In this document: piece after piece, positions 48,374-59,616 of the stretch | How the letters are laid out: each line of letters starts with the position of its first letter | How positions within the stretch are numbered: position 1 is the first letter of the stretch | NCBI GenBank assembly: GCA_005281725.1 | Contig: SSBO01000004.1 | Location: 1 to 64,000 of the forward strand | Origin: Wuchereria bancrofti | Taxonomy: Eukaryota > Nematoda > Chromadorea > Rhabditida > Onchocercidae | Direction of reading: 5' to 3' | DNA length: 64,000 nt | Made by a program: the position numbers and the translations under genes | The notes under the pieces: generated by a model | Told to the model about the DNA's origin: nothing | What the model saw: only the letters and a program-made list of their open reading frames with translations | Database searches by the model: none

Positions 48374-49644
48374 TTACAATGGTGACTTCTTCTGATCCTT
48401 AATAGAATCCAAGATTGTAATCGTATCCATGATATGATAATTAAGTGTTGAAATTAGTTCGTTAGGTGGCATCGATAAGAGCTGAACTGTTTGAGCACGA
48501 TGATCTTCTAGTGATGGTAATTTGCACAGTTCATTCACTTCTGATATTGATAATATTCGAGATCCGTAAACAACAGCTAAAACAATTATATTCAACTGAA
48601 TATTTAAACATTCAGAACTAAAATACAGCTTAAAAGTGAAAATCTATGATGAACGGAATAAGCTGTGAATGTTCACTATAAAGAGACACACACATTGCTA
48701 TATATATCGGGCAGTAGCGGATTTAAAGGCATGTAGAAAGGTCTTTCTGGAACATTTTGTCTGACTTATTGGTAGAGCCATTAATGAGAAATTTCAGAAA
48801 CTAACCTATTGGAGTCAGCCAGTCAATCTTTTCGCATTCAATTATAATCGCTTTAATCGCATTTATATCTTTGCCAAAAAGTTGAGCATTTGTAGCTACA
48901 AGTATTGTATCATTTAGTGATTGCAGCGGAGTGTTTTCGAATACTTTCTTCAGAATTCGATTACCATAATCCCGGAATTCGAGGCCTTTTAACCGTAATC
49001 TGAAATGTGAGTAAGTCATTCACATAAAAGATATCACAGATACCATCATGCAATGCTAACAAAATCACCTAATAAAGTGTTGTTTTTTCCAAGTTCATAA
49101 ACAAAAAAATCTTTAGTCAAAGTAAAGATTCAAAAACTTACTGATTCCGAGTCAGCCATTCTGTTCGTTGTTTCACAGCGAGCCTATGACAGATACCCAT
49201 AACTTGATAGCCCTCATTTTTGATTTTCTCCCTAATATGTTGTACCAATGCCATATCAAATGCTGAGTACTAAAAAAAATTGTATAGCATTAAATCAGAA
49301 AAAAAAATAGTAGAAGCTCAGAATTTAATTGTAAGCAGTAAATTGAAATGCATGAACTACAAGCCAAATTTTATTATCAAATGTGAATAAAAGCAATAAG
49401 TAGATGCGCAAGTTAGAGAACTTACAGAAGATTTAAGTTTTTCAATGGAATCGATAACTTCCTTGTATGAACGGCATACATTCTGAACCTTAGGTACCAT
49501 AGGCTCCAATGCTGCATCATATAGCCGTCTCCGGTATGATCGTGGTCGCCTAAGTGGCCAATTTGACGAAGCCTTCCCTCTTGTCCATAAGCGCAAACTT
49601 AACACTGCCGGTAATAACTGTGATAATTCCAATGGTAATCGCAT
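48374..49644 (-). CDS. MRPL10: Mitochondrial large-subunit ribosomal protein L10
   Basis: Four exons: 49644-49426, 49269-49142, 48999-48806 and 48576-48374. Total 744 nt, 247 residues, normal for this protein. A basic, acid-poor presequence (PLELSQLLPAVLSLRLWTRG ... RRPRSYRRRLYDAALEP) fits mitochondrial import. Later segments (NQLRLKGLEFRDYG, NTPLQSLNDTILVA, AVVYGSRILSISEVNELCKL, PNELISTLNYHIMDTI) fit the L10 fold and its L7/L12-binding C-terminal helix. It acts at the base of the mitoribosomal L7/L12 stalk. The acceptor GGTTGCAG abuts the ATG, suggesting a trans-spliced leader; a TTG two codons upstream is in frame but intronic. Co-oriented and about 660 bp downstream of the Tudor gene, so a dicistronic unit is possible but unproven. 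Confidence 0.85.
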
Positions 49645-50306
49645 CTGCAACCGTAATAAATGATTAATAACATATAATGCTCCTACTTGACCGGATCATA
49701 TTTCCGTTATCTTCACTGAATTGCTATATATATATTCGCATTCAACCTACTTACTCTTTAACTCAACAGAGCTATAGTAATATCATATTCATCTTTTTTA
49801 AAGCTTTCTAGAAAATGTATTGTGCATTTTCCCACATTTTTTCACGAATAAGTAAGCAAATGAATATCTGTAACTTTTTCTCATTTATACTAGAAAAATT
49901 TCACATTTAACTTGCGGAAGAATATAAGATTTTATTTTCAAACATAACGTATACAGATCCAAACATAGATAATTCGATGTCAGAGCTATCAAGAAGCTGA
50001 ACTACCGAAAAAGCATGCATTTCAATTTTTAATTCTAAGTTTTAAACACACACACGTATAGAGCCGAATATATTTCAGTGAAAATGTTACATAAAAATAC
50101 TTACACATATAGTACAAAATATTTTTACACACATGTTACATTGTTCGAGAACAAATTTCACAAAATTTAAAAAAAAAAAAACTTTTAATTTGGTTGTTCT
50201 GAGCTATAGTCGAAGATCATCTTTTTCAGTTGGAGTTTAAAAGTAAAGACAGTTGAAGATTAGAAAGCAAGCCTTCTGATTTCATAAAATCTAATTCATA
50301 AAATTT
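49645..50306. other. Spacer between Tudor gene and mrpL10 (minus strand order)
   Basis: About 660 bp AT-rich; no gene. If the two genes are co-transcribed this holds the first gene's 3' UTR and a downstream SL acceptor ending at 49645. Confidence 0.4.
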
Positions 50307-53300
50307 CTATTTGATTAACGTTTGCTTCTCGATAAATTTGACGAGCTGATCATTCAGGCAACGTCCCTTCTCATCATACAACACTATGCTTCGATCACTT
50401 TCACCTTTACCGAATACAGCAGTAAAGTGTGATGCTTTTTCGCATAAGCTGCGCAGGAAAATACGTGCTCCAATACCCAACCATCGTGCATCCATTGGAC
50501 CAGATAGACGAAGTGGTCCCAAACATGTTGGAGGCCATTTCTCAACTGATAGCTGTAAAAACTTTTAATAAGTAAACTGAAAAAAGAAAGAACTGGCAGC
50601 AATTTCAAAAATCATTAAACAATAAATGATAAAAAATTCTTTATCGCTAAGGCCAGCAAAAAACAAAAAAAAAAGAAAAATGAGAGAGTTCAAATAATGA
50701 TGAGTAGCTAGGTACAAAATAAAATACTTCGCAGTTTGCATTATAAAACAGAAAAAAACAGTGTGTTAGACTATCTCTTCATTTTTTGTTAACAAAACAA
50801 TCTTACACTACGAATGTCCATTCTCTAACACAAAGAGTCTATTCTCTTATGGGAAATTAGAAAATTTAAATGTCCAGATCTCATGTTATTACATTTAGAC
50901 ATTAAGAAAGCACTAACTCGCTTAGGTAGACGATAAAACTGTGAATTATATTTGACAAATTTCTCTTCGCCAGTATCCACGCACAATACTTTCCAGTCAT
51001 CATCTTCACGTGTCAAAACTTTCACCCGAGTCCAACAATCATCAAACAAAAATAGGTAATGTTCATTTTGAGAACACCATGATCCTGACATTGGCAGCAG
51101 GTCAACCTAAATATTCATGCTTCTTTTAAAATGTGTTAATTATTCCTTGAATAAGTGTTTAAAAAAGTGTTTCTTTGAAACTAGATAAAAGTTGACTATT
51201 TCAAAAATAACTAACTTTATTTATACATGAAAGACTTTTCCTGAGTGCCTCGTGTTGCATTTTCGTTTCTGCAGTACTTAAAAAAATTTCCGTTGCACAG
51301 TTTATGCTCAGAACTTCCACTTGTATTGATTTCTGTGATAAAAAAAAGGATTAAAATAAAACGTTCACAAAAAAAGGTTTCATTTTATTGAAGAAAGAAA
51401 AAGAAGACATACCTCACGTAATGGATCAGAATTTTCAGAGTACGAATCCGAATTATATAACGGAGGCGACGGTCGAACCACAACAACTGATGATCCCTAC
51501 AAAATTAAAAAACAAAAATTTTGACGCTTAAATCGTCGGTAAGCAGTTTCTTAATCCCATGAATTTAAATTGGGATGAAACTAAAAATTTATTGGATTTA
51601 AACTGGAATAAGAGTTTTAATTTTTTACCGACAATTTAAGACAATCAACAGCCAAAATGCCGGAAAAATGAAATGTCACGATTTGATAGTTGATAGTACA
51701 AAATTTTCGCAGTCATCAGAGAAATTATTAATGTTGAACAACTTCTTCTCTGTCAATACAAAAACATACGTTACACAACTGTCGCAAGAGAATTTTATGA
51801 ATATTTCGACAAACTAAGAACTCACTTTTGATTTCTGCTTTTGTTTGACCGATTTGCCGAAAGTTTCATTTTCACTATCTGATTCGTAAGAAGTGATCGA
51901 TTTATTTAAGTAATCATTTTCGAAATTCTAAAAGTAATAGGACATTAAAAGATTGAAGTGCGCGACATATTAATCTTGAATATTTGTGAATAATAAATAC
52001 AAATTACAAATATTCCCTTCGAAACCTGTAAGTACTTCTTTCAGCTTTACCTTGAATTTCATAATATAGGCTTATGCAACAACAGTTACCGCAGAAGATG
52101 AAGAGATTGATGAGTTTCGTTGTTTTTTATATAATGGAAATGATATTCGGAATGGATTTTCGTTGAGCGGTGTTCCCGGAAGTCCAACCGTTGAACGCGG
52201 AAATAATTTGGGTGCTTTGAAATGTGAATGGGATGACGATGATGATGATGATGATAATGATGACACTGGCATTATAGGTGAAGGTGGAATTGACGTTAAG
52301 CGATTTGCAGTTAAACTGTTGAATGATCCAGCAAAACGCTGTTTCGATGGTTGCAAAGAATTGACACCATAATGCAAAGGTAATGTTCGTCGTTGTGAGC
52401 CTATAAATGCATTTATGAAAAATTTTATGCATTCAAAAAATTAATTTGCTACTCGAACTAAAGTTTTTAGAATGTCTCTTATTCAACTGCCAAATTGCTT
52501 GGTCTTTCGTATGCTGAGAATGCATGCAGAGTATAGTCATTCTATTTCCCTCTGAACTAGTCTCATTAATATGGATCTTATATTCAAATTTCTAATGATA
52601 TACATTTATCATTATGTAGCTCTGAGTTGCATACACTGACCTAATGACAGCGAATGAGCGAATGGTTCAAAGTTGCGCTCTTGTGGAACAAGTACTGTGC
52701 GAGGGGAACTCATGCTGGATGAAAATGACGTAATATCAGCATGTGAACCTCTATTTGAATTAAAGTATAGCCGATTTAATTTCTGAAAAAAAGAATTTCA
52801 TCTCATAGTTAACTAACTCTTTTGAAGATTCAGTGGAAAAAAAAACTTCCAAACAGTTGATAAAAATCATAATAAACGACTCGCCGTGTCGATATTTTCT
52901 AAAACATCAGGATAGTTTTGCCCAAATCCTAAGCGACGGACAGAATCTACCTAAAATAGATATCGCTATATATATAGCATGATCTGGTAAACTCAAACCA
53001 TTTACTTCGGAAAAGTCCGTTAAAATAAACTTGGTTTAAAACATAATTCCGAAGATAGCCTAAAAGCACAATTCAAAATTCAGCCTCTACACTATCAAAG
53101 TTTGGAGGGCTAATTATCGAAGAAAAGAATATTGAAGCATTGAATGCAATGAATTCAAAGGAAATGTTGAGAATAACCAAAGAAAAAAGTTCCTTAAATA
53201 ATTCAAGCATAAATATACCTCCACGGCATGCTCGATGTATTCATCAAGCTTTAATCCATTTACAAGCTCAATGATTGAGAGAGTTGATGACGCTGGAGAA

Positions 53301-56300
53301 TACACACGTACATGGGTCCCAATTTGGAGAACTTCTTTAGCAACCGTCGATTTGTTGAACATCTCCAACTTATCAGTTGTATCAACTGCTCGAACAGAAC
53401 AACACTGGAATTATTTTCAGGCTAAAAAGTAATTCGGAACAAATTCCCTTACTATAAGTAATAATAATAACTGATAGGAAAATCATAGCACTAAAATGAT
53501 AATGGTGATAAGATAATGACCCAAATGATTCATCATTTTTTATCAGATTTAACTACACGTTTCCCAAATAAAGAGTAACAATGACATTGTCAGATACTAC
53601 CATCAGCTGAGTCTCGTTATCACTATTACCATCGTTATCACTTGCATTATTTGGATTCTATCTATTATTAGATTTAATCAAGAACTGTTTGATCACAAAC
53701 AATACAGACCAATCACGCCACATTAGCTTAAACTAACTCACGTATGCAAAAACATATGTACATAAGTATAACATACCAGTGGAGGAAATAATAAATCCGT
53801 TCGAAGCATGTAAATTTCGCCATTGTGGAATTTTAAGCTACGCAACGTAATAGACGGGTAATCGACGGACGTCACATCTACCACCGAACGATCACCACTA
53901 GTACATGTCACACGAGCACGTATCCAACGCTACAATAAGAAAATATTCCTTTAATATATTATTCTAAAATCATCAACCATCTTGTCCGAGTACTTCTATT
54001 ATACTTCTACGAGACATCACGTTGACGCACGCTACACTTCCTCGAGAATATCACGTCAATACATCCTTATTTAATGTGAAATCATCCTATCCTAAATGTT
54101 ATTTATAAAAGGGTGAAACCTGATTTCTAGCATCCCATGCTACGCATGCTAAACCTTCGCTAACGTGCACACCTGTCTCAAACGCTAATCTACCACGTAA
54201 TTCTTCATTACCGTATACTGATTCGAGGAATTGTTCAAGATACATTAGACGAATCGATTGCTCTAAAAAATTTGATTTTAAGAAGTTGGATCAAAATGTA
54301 GGAATGATGAATAGATATAGAATGAAAGTTTAATAGGAAGACATATCGAGAAGAGAAATTAATAAAGCATTATCACTTATTGAGAAAATTAAAATCATTG
54401 ATAGTTTAGGGTTAAAGTTCATTCAACTAAAGGAATAAAAGAGTGGTAGAAATCACTGAGGACATTTGAGCTGAATCACATAATTTTGATCATAAGTGAA
54501 AGTAAGTTTCGCTACGTCTAGAATGGCACCAAAAATTAATCTAGTGTTCAGGCTATTATAATAATATATGTTAGCATCAATAATCAATCTAGAATGCAGG
54601 AGCATGGTACCAGTAATCAATCTAGAATCTAGCAGCATGGTACCAGCAATCTAGAGTGTAGCACCATGGTACCAGTAATCAATCTATTGTTCAGGCTATT
54701 ATGATATCGCATGTTCAGACTTATTGAGGATGACACAAATTATCGGTAAAAGTTAGCCTGGTCCTCGAACTTGCACATCTTCCAAATTCTCAAATGCTAC
54801 AACTGTTACGTCACACCAAACATCACATGGTAATTTGGCCATTGTATATGAGCCAAATGCTACACCGCGACATCGACATGATTCTCCGACTAATGTTGTT
54901 GCCCTGATTTTATTCGTTTAATTAATTGTCTTTTTTTTCTTTCAATTAATCTATGATTTTTTGTAATTAATCTATGAATTTTTTCGCCTTTTCTTTTCCT
55001 TTTTTTTCTTTTCATCATTCCATTAAGAACTGTTTATTTCAGTCTTCAATATTTTATATTATTAATTGTTCAATTAAAATATTTTTGGTCAAATTTTGTA
55101 TTGATAAAACAAGAAAGGATTATTTTATTCATTAGAATTGAAAACGAACAAATAATCGTTTTCAATTCTAATGAATATATTAATAGTTACAATGATGTTA
55201 TATTAATAATATAAATACATACCAAAGTCTTGCACTTCCTGGATCAAGATCATCAACTAACTTTTCCACCTGAATTTTCACAAAAGCTGAAATTTTGAAA
55301 TTTTTTTAAGTTGTCGATGTATATTTTTGAAATACTTTTAGTGTACAATAACTTACTGCTAGAGAAATATAAAATGAAGCCAATTTATGTTTATACTTAC
55401 ATTTATATTTGTACTTATATTGATATTTATATTTATTTATTTAAGTAACGATTTATTCCTTTTCATTAATTAACCAACTTTCTGTGAGAAGAGATAAGAA
55501 TGGTTCACGATCCGAGAAAACGAAAATATTCACTAACTGTCCATTACATAATTTTTCTCCATCAATAAAACCTGCTTCTATTAGGGAATTTTGCTTTGCT
55601 GCAATAATAATGACAATAAAAATGACAACAACAACAACAGTAATAACAATTACAGTAACAATAATAATAATAATGATAATAATGACGATAATAATAATAA
55701 TAGTTTCTTAAATGTCTTTGATTATTAATTGCATTAATTACATTAAAAGACTCACATTTAGACGGTAGCACAAAACGTACACCAAAAGTTCGTTTATATT
55801 GGTTGGTAAGTAATCTCGGATCTAACACAAATAATTCATAGCGATTAAGTGTTAGTAATTGACCATCATCTACTGTTTCAATCCAACATTTGTTTGTTTC
55901 ATAATCAATTCGATCAACACGTACACGTTTCCAGAAACCGTTCACGCAAGCTGCGTAAACACCCATTCGTTTTACCTACAAAATCAAAAAGTTTTTGTAA
56001 TATTTTTCCCATTAATACAACCATTTAGGTAATAAGTCACAGTTTTATCTATCTACTCGATACAATTATTACTTTCGTTCTTGAAAACAAAATATAAATG
56101 CCAACTTTTATAATTTTAAAGCATAACTAGAAATATATATAAAAATCCTTTTTATTTTATAAGGAACTAGTGTTATCTCTACAATTTTTCGTATTATTTG
56201 AAAAAATATTCAGCATAATCTTGTCAAAAATTTAGACTAATTAAGTTTTCGCTAAATTTAAAAATAATAAATTTCGAATCTGAAGAATGAAAATTAAAAT

Positions 56301-56560
56301 TAAAAGTTGAAAAAATGAAATTTTAAATTTACCATTAATGCAACATTGCATTCAATTTCACTATTGTAAAATTCATTCATTTGTAATTGCAACGCATCAT
56401 ACAATGCTTCGTCTTCTTTCAACGTGCAGGTAAATTGTCGATGTGAACTATCATAGTGACGAAAAATTCCGGAAATTCTTAGAGCAGCAAACAAACCAGG
56501 TGAAACGGAATAATTAGAAAAAAGTGACTTAAAATGACGTCGTAATGGTGTACCAACCAT
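50307..56560 (-). CDS. Multi-Tudor-domain protein
   Basis: Sixteen exons: 56560-56333, 55975-55756, 55598-55479, 55286-55223, 54903-54758, 54262-54120, 53929-53777, 53404-53219, 52950-52906, 52782-52641, 52400-52090, 51927-51826, 51496-51413, 51332-51216, 51106-50918 and 50552-50307. About 831 residues. Tudor-type barrels are visible as: GVYAACVNGFWKRVRVDRID with DDGQLLTLNRYELFVLDP (exon 2); RWIRARVTCTSGDRSVVDVT with LPP-like end MLRTDLLFPP (exon 7); and HYLFLFDDCWTRVKVLTRED with VDTGEEKFVKYNSQFYRLP (exon 15). Each is preceded by exons resembling the extended-Tudor (SN-like) fold. A Ser-rich low-complexity linker (exon 11; poly-Ser from a TCA repeat) divides the protein. Tudor proteins of this layout bind methyl-arginine marks on germline RNA-silencing proteins; nematode relatives include EKL-1 and ERI-5, but I cannot assign an ortholog. 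Exon 5 uses a GC donor, and the exon 9 end is the least certain. Confidence 0.75.
54505..54735. repeat. Tandem repeat in Tudor-gene intron, ~33-bp units
   Basis: Several copies of (AATCAATCTAGAAT)(GCAG.AGCATGGTACCAG) in a row, about 54585-54690. They are flanked by two copies of GTTCAGGCTATTAT, so a larger ~140-bp unit is also partly duplicated. Lies in the intron between exons 5 and 6. Confidence 0.75.
55126..55177. repeat. Perfect inverted repeat (22-bp arms, 8-nt loop)
   Basis: Left arm TATTCATTAGAATTGAAAAC.. (55126-55147) is the exact reverse complement of the right arm (55156-55177), with loop ACAAATAA. Lies in the intron between Tudor-gene exons 4 and 5. Confidence 0.85.
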
Positions 56561-57385
56561 ATTTTGGTTTAATTGGAAGTTAACACTAATTACTCATCAA
56601 ATAACAATCCTTAAAATTAGAAAGTAAGATCAAAAGATAATTTTGCTGGCGCGATCGAATCATCCAGAAGTTAGCAAAACTTATTCAAAATAATTTTTGT
56701 AAAAATCATTGTTGGATAAATAAGATATTGTTATACATGTTCAGTTAAATGCTCCTTTTTTTAATACTAATTTGTAATCAGTTATTTGATAATTAATTTG
56801 CATGCTAATCATTTTTTACTAATAGAAATAATCATAAATTTTGCTAGCAATTATTGAACAATGAGAATTGAATTTTGAACAAATTCATTGATGTTTTTGA
56901 GAAATTTAGGTTAATTTTAATTTATTTCAAATGATTTTGGCAGAAAATTTCTAAAAATTGAAATTTGAACAACTGCATTTTATGTTTTTTCTCTTTTTTT
57001 GCAACATAGCAAAATTTTAATTTATTTCAATTCTCACAAAAAATCCATTTCGCTTTTTTTTTTAAAATTAAGTCCATCGTTTTTTGTTTTGACAATAATT
57101 CGATCGGAAGCAAAAAAAATATCCGATGCAAAATATTTCGTAACTAAAATTTTACAATCATCTGATAGCTTAAAATGATATTTTAAACTTATTTATTAAC
57201 TCAATTAATGCACAAAAATCTGTGATCATCTTATAGGACATGAAAGTGACACCACAAATTCAGTTATTTATCAGTAGATAACAACTGAAAAGTGACAATC
57301 GAGAGAATATCAACATATATTTTATTTGAAATTTATTTTTTTATAAATTAATGCAAAGTATGCATTTACAGACAAAAGTTGGCCC
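56561..57385. other. Intergenic
   Basis: AT-rich flank upstream of the Tudor gene (minus strand); it should hold its promoter. No gene seen. Confidence 0.45.
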
Positions 57386-57457
57386 TTCCCATGCCGGGAA
57401 TCGAACCCGGGCCGCGTGGGTGAAAGCCACGAATCCTAGCCACTAGACCACATGGGA
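57386..57457 (-). tRNA. tRNA-Glu (anticodon TTC)
   Basis: On the minus strand a full cloverleaf folds: acceptor stem TCCCATG/CATGGGA with discriminator A, A-box TGGTCTAGTGGCTAGGAT, anticodon stem CGTGG/CCACG with 7-nt loop CTTTCAC giving anticodon TTC, and T arm with B-box GGTTCGATTCC. No intron. The sequence closely follows the animal tRNA-Glu pattern, so it is likely functional and transcribed by RNA polymerase III; a T-run lies downstream in minus-strand terms at about 57348-57351. Confidence 0.96.
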
Positions 57458-59616
57458 CACATATACAGTACTCTAGGGCATTTTAATTAAAAGTTTTGAC
57501 ATAAGAACACATGAGTGAAAGTATTTTAAAAAAGTTTTTCAACACTTTTTTTTCTATTTCTTACTGCCTTTCTGTCCCTTTCTCTCTCTCTCCTTTTCTC
57601 TCTCCCTCTCTCTTCATCTCACCTCTTCATTTACTGATCAATTTTAACGCAATAACATTAATGGTTTAATGGAATAAATTTTTTTTTATTCACTTTTATA
57701 AAAATAAAATTATACAAAATATAATTGCTAAATGTTTCTGAGAATTTTTTTTTCTTTAAATTTCAATTAAATTTGTGTACTTAAACTCATTTCTACCATA
57801 AAAAAAGGAAGGAAAATCAATTGTTTATACGAAATAGCAATGAAAACAGTATCATACAATGAATTTAATTAATATTTGAATGCAAACAACAAACACATTC
57901 AATCGATTTGTTCACACAACGCAAATGATTTTCCTTTGTTGTCATTTTTTTGTTTAGTAGAAAATTTTAGAATTTTATTAATTTGATTAAATTCATATTA
58001 TTATTAACTTTTTCCTTCTCCATCCACGCTTCTTTTTCTTGTTCTCTCTTATAATGAGTTAATATTTTATTATTATTATTAATATTATTATTGCTATCAT
58101 TATCATTATCATGATCATTATTATTATTATATGGATAATAATTATTTGACAAATGTGCTCATCAACGTTATCATAAGCATGTGTTAATGAAATTGACGGA
58201 ACTAAAAAATTTAAAAAAAAAATAAAAAAAGGTTGAAAAAACTAAAAATGATATAACAATGCATGCATATATAATTTTAAGCTTTAGATAATAATCTATA
58301 ATGTATGATTCATTTTTCTTATTTCACTTAAAATTTTGTAAAATCAAATTCCATAATTTATTATCGCATCAAAATAAATTTAATGGAAGAAAAAAAAGGT
58401 TTGATAAATAAGTAAATTACTTAACAATAGAGAAATTTTTTTTTTTTTAAAAGTATAACATCCGTTCCGAATAGCATTAGCAATGAGATAATAAGTAAAC
58501 ATAGAAATATATTATAAATATATGCATTGCTGCATCTTCAACATATCAAATACAATAAGCATTGTATCATTTTTGCTTTTCAGTATTTTTTCTTCTTTTT
58601 TTTTCATCTTTTGATTAAACGATTATTTTTAAATGTATAGCAAATTCTATTCCTATAACAATTTAACTATCTTAAATGTTGAGAAAAAACAATCATTCAT
58701 TAAGTAATATTGTAGTAATTAATTATTACACAACGATGTAATTAAATTAAACAATATTCAAATATAATATATTATCATTAAAAAAGATGATTGTAAAATA
58801 GTTTTTATTTGTATAGTTTTCCATTAAGTAATACTTCAGTCTTGAATAGATTAGAGATCAGTTTTTCATATTCAAATTATAAAATACGATCAAAAATTAA
58901 GGATTAATTAGGATGGAATTAAGTGAAAGGAATAACTTTAATAATTAATTATAATTATGCATTCTATTCCTATGATTTGAGCTTAATTTAATATATATAT
59001 TTACTATTTTTGTGTTCTTAACAATGTTACAATTAATATATTTAAAAAAATGAAAAGCTGTAAGGGAGATTTTATCTTCATTTCATATAGAAAACCCAGA
59101 AATTTTTCTTTGAAAAAATAAGTCCGTTGTTTAATTTTAACTATATTTTATCATTATATTTCCATTGCTCAAATGTTTCATTTCAATGAATTTAAATTTT
59201 CATATCAAAATCATTTTTAATATATAAATAAGAACATTATTACTCTGATGAAGTAAAATACGAATTGTTTAGAAACATTAATGAAATAGAGGGAAAAAGT
59301 CTTCGCTTATTTGTTTAGGTAAGATTTATTGATTTATCAGATTAAAAGGTAATGTGAACAGTAATTACTTTAAACGAAAAAGATCGATGATTTGCTTTGA
59401 GAACTTCATTTTGAATGCTACTTTAAATTTGCGATAATATTGGTACCGAGAAATGAATTGTATTAGATGATCGGATTAATCCAGCATTTTATGCTAAATA
59501 AAACTTAACTTTTTTTTAAGCTAATAAAGTTCAAAAGAAAAAAAATGTCAGTTCACTAATTATCGATAATAGCTATCCGCATTAATTTTTGATTCCGGGC
59601 AAAAGAATATCCAATC
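57458..59616. other. Intergenic, C/T-rich tract and AT-rich sequence
   Basis: About 2.1 kb between tRNA-Glu and bestrophin. Contains a strong C/T tract (about 57549-57625) and AAT/ATT simple repeats (about 58063-58140). No gene seen. The right part should contain the bestrophin promoter. Confidence 0.5.

Noticed and set aside
55484..55711. 75-codon plus-strand frame ending in Thr/Ile repeats
   Set aside because: Antisense to Tudor exon 3 and to an AAC/AAT simple repeat.
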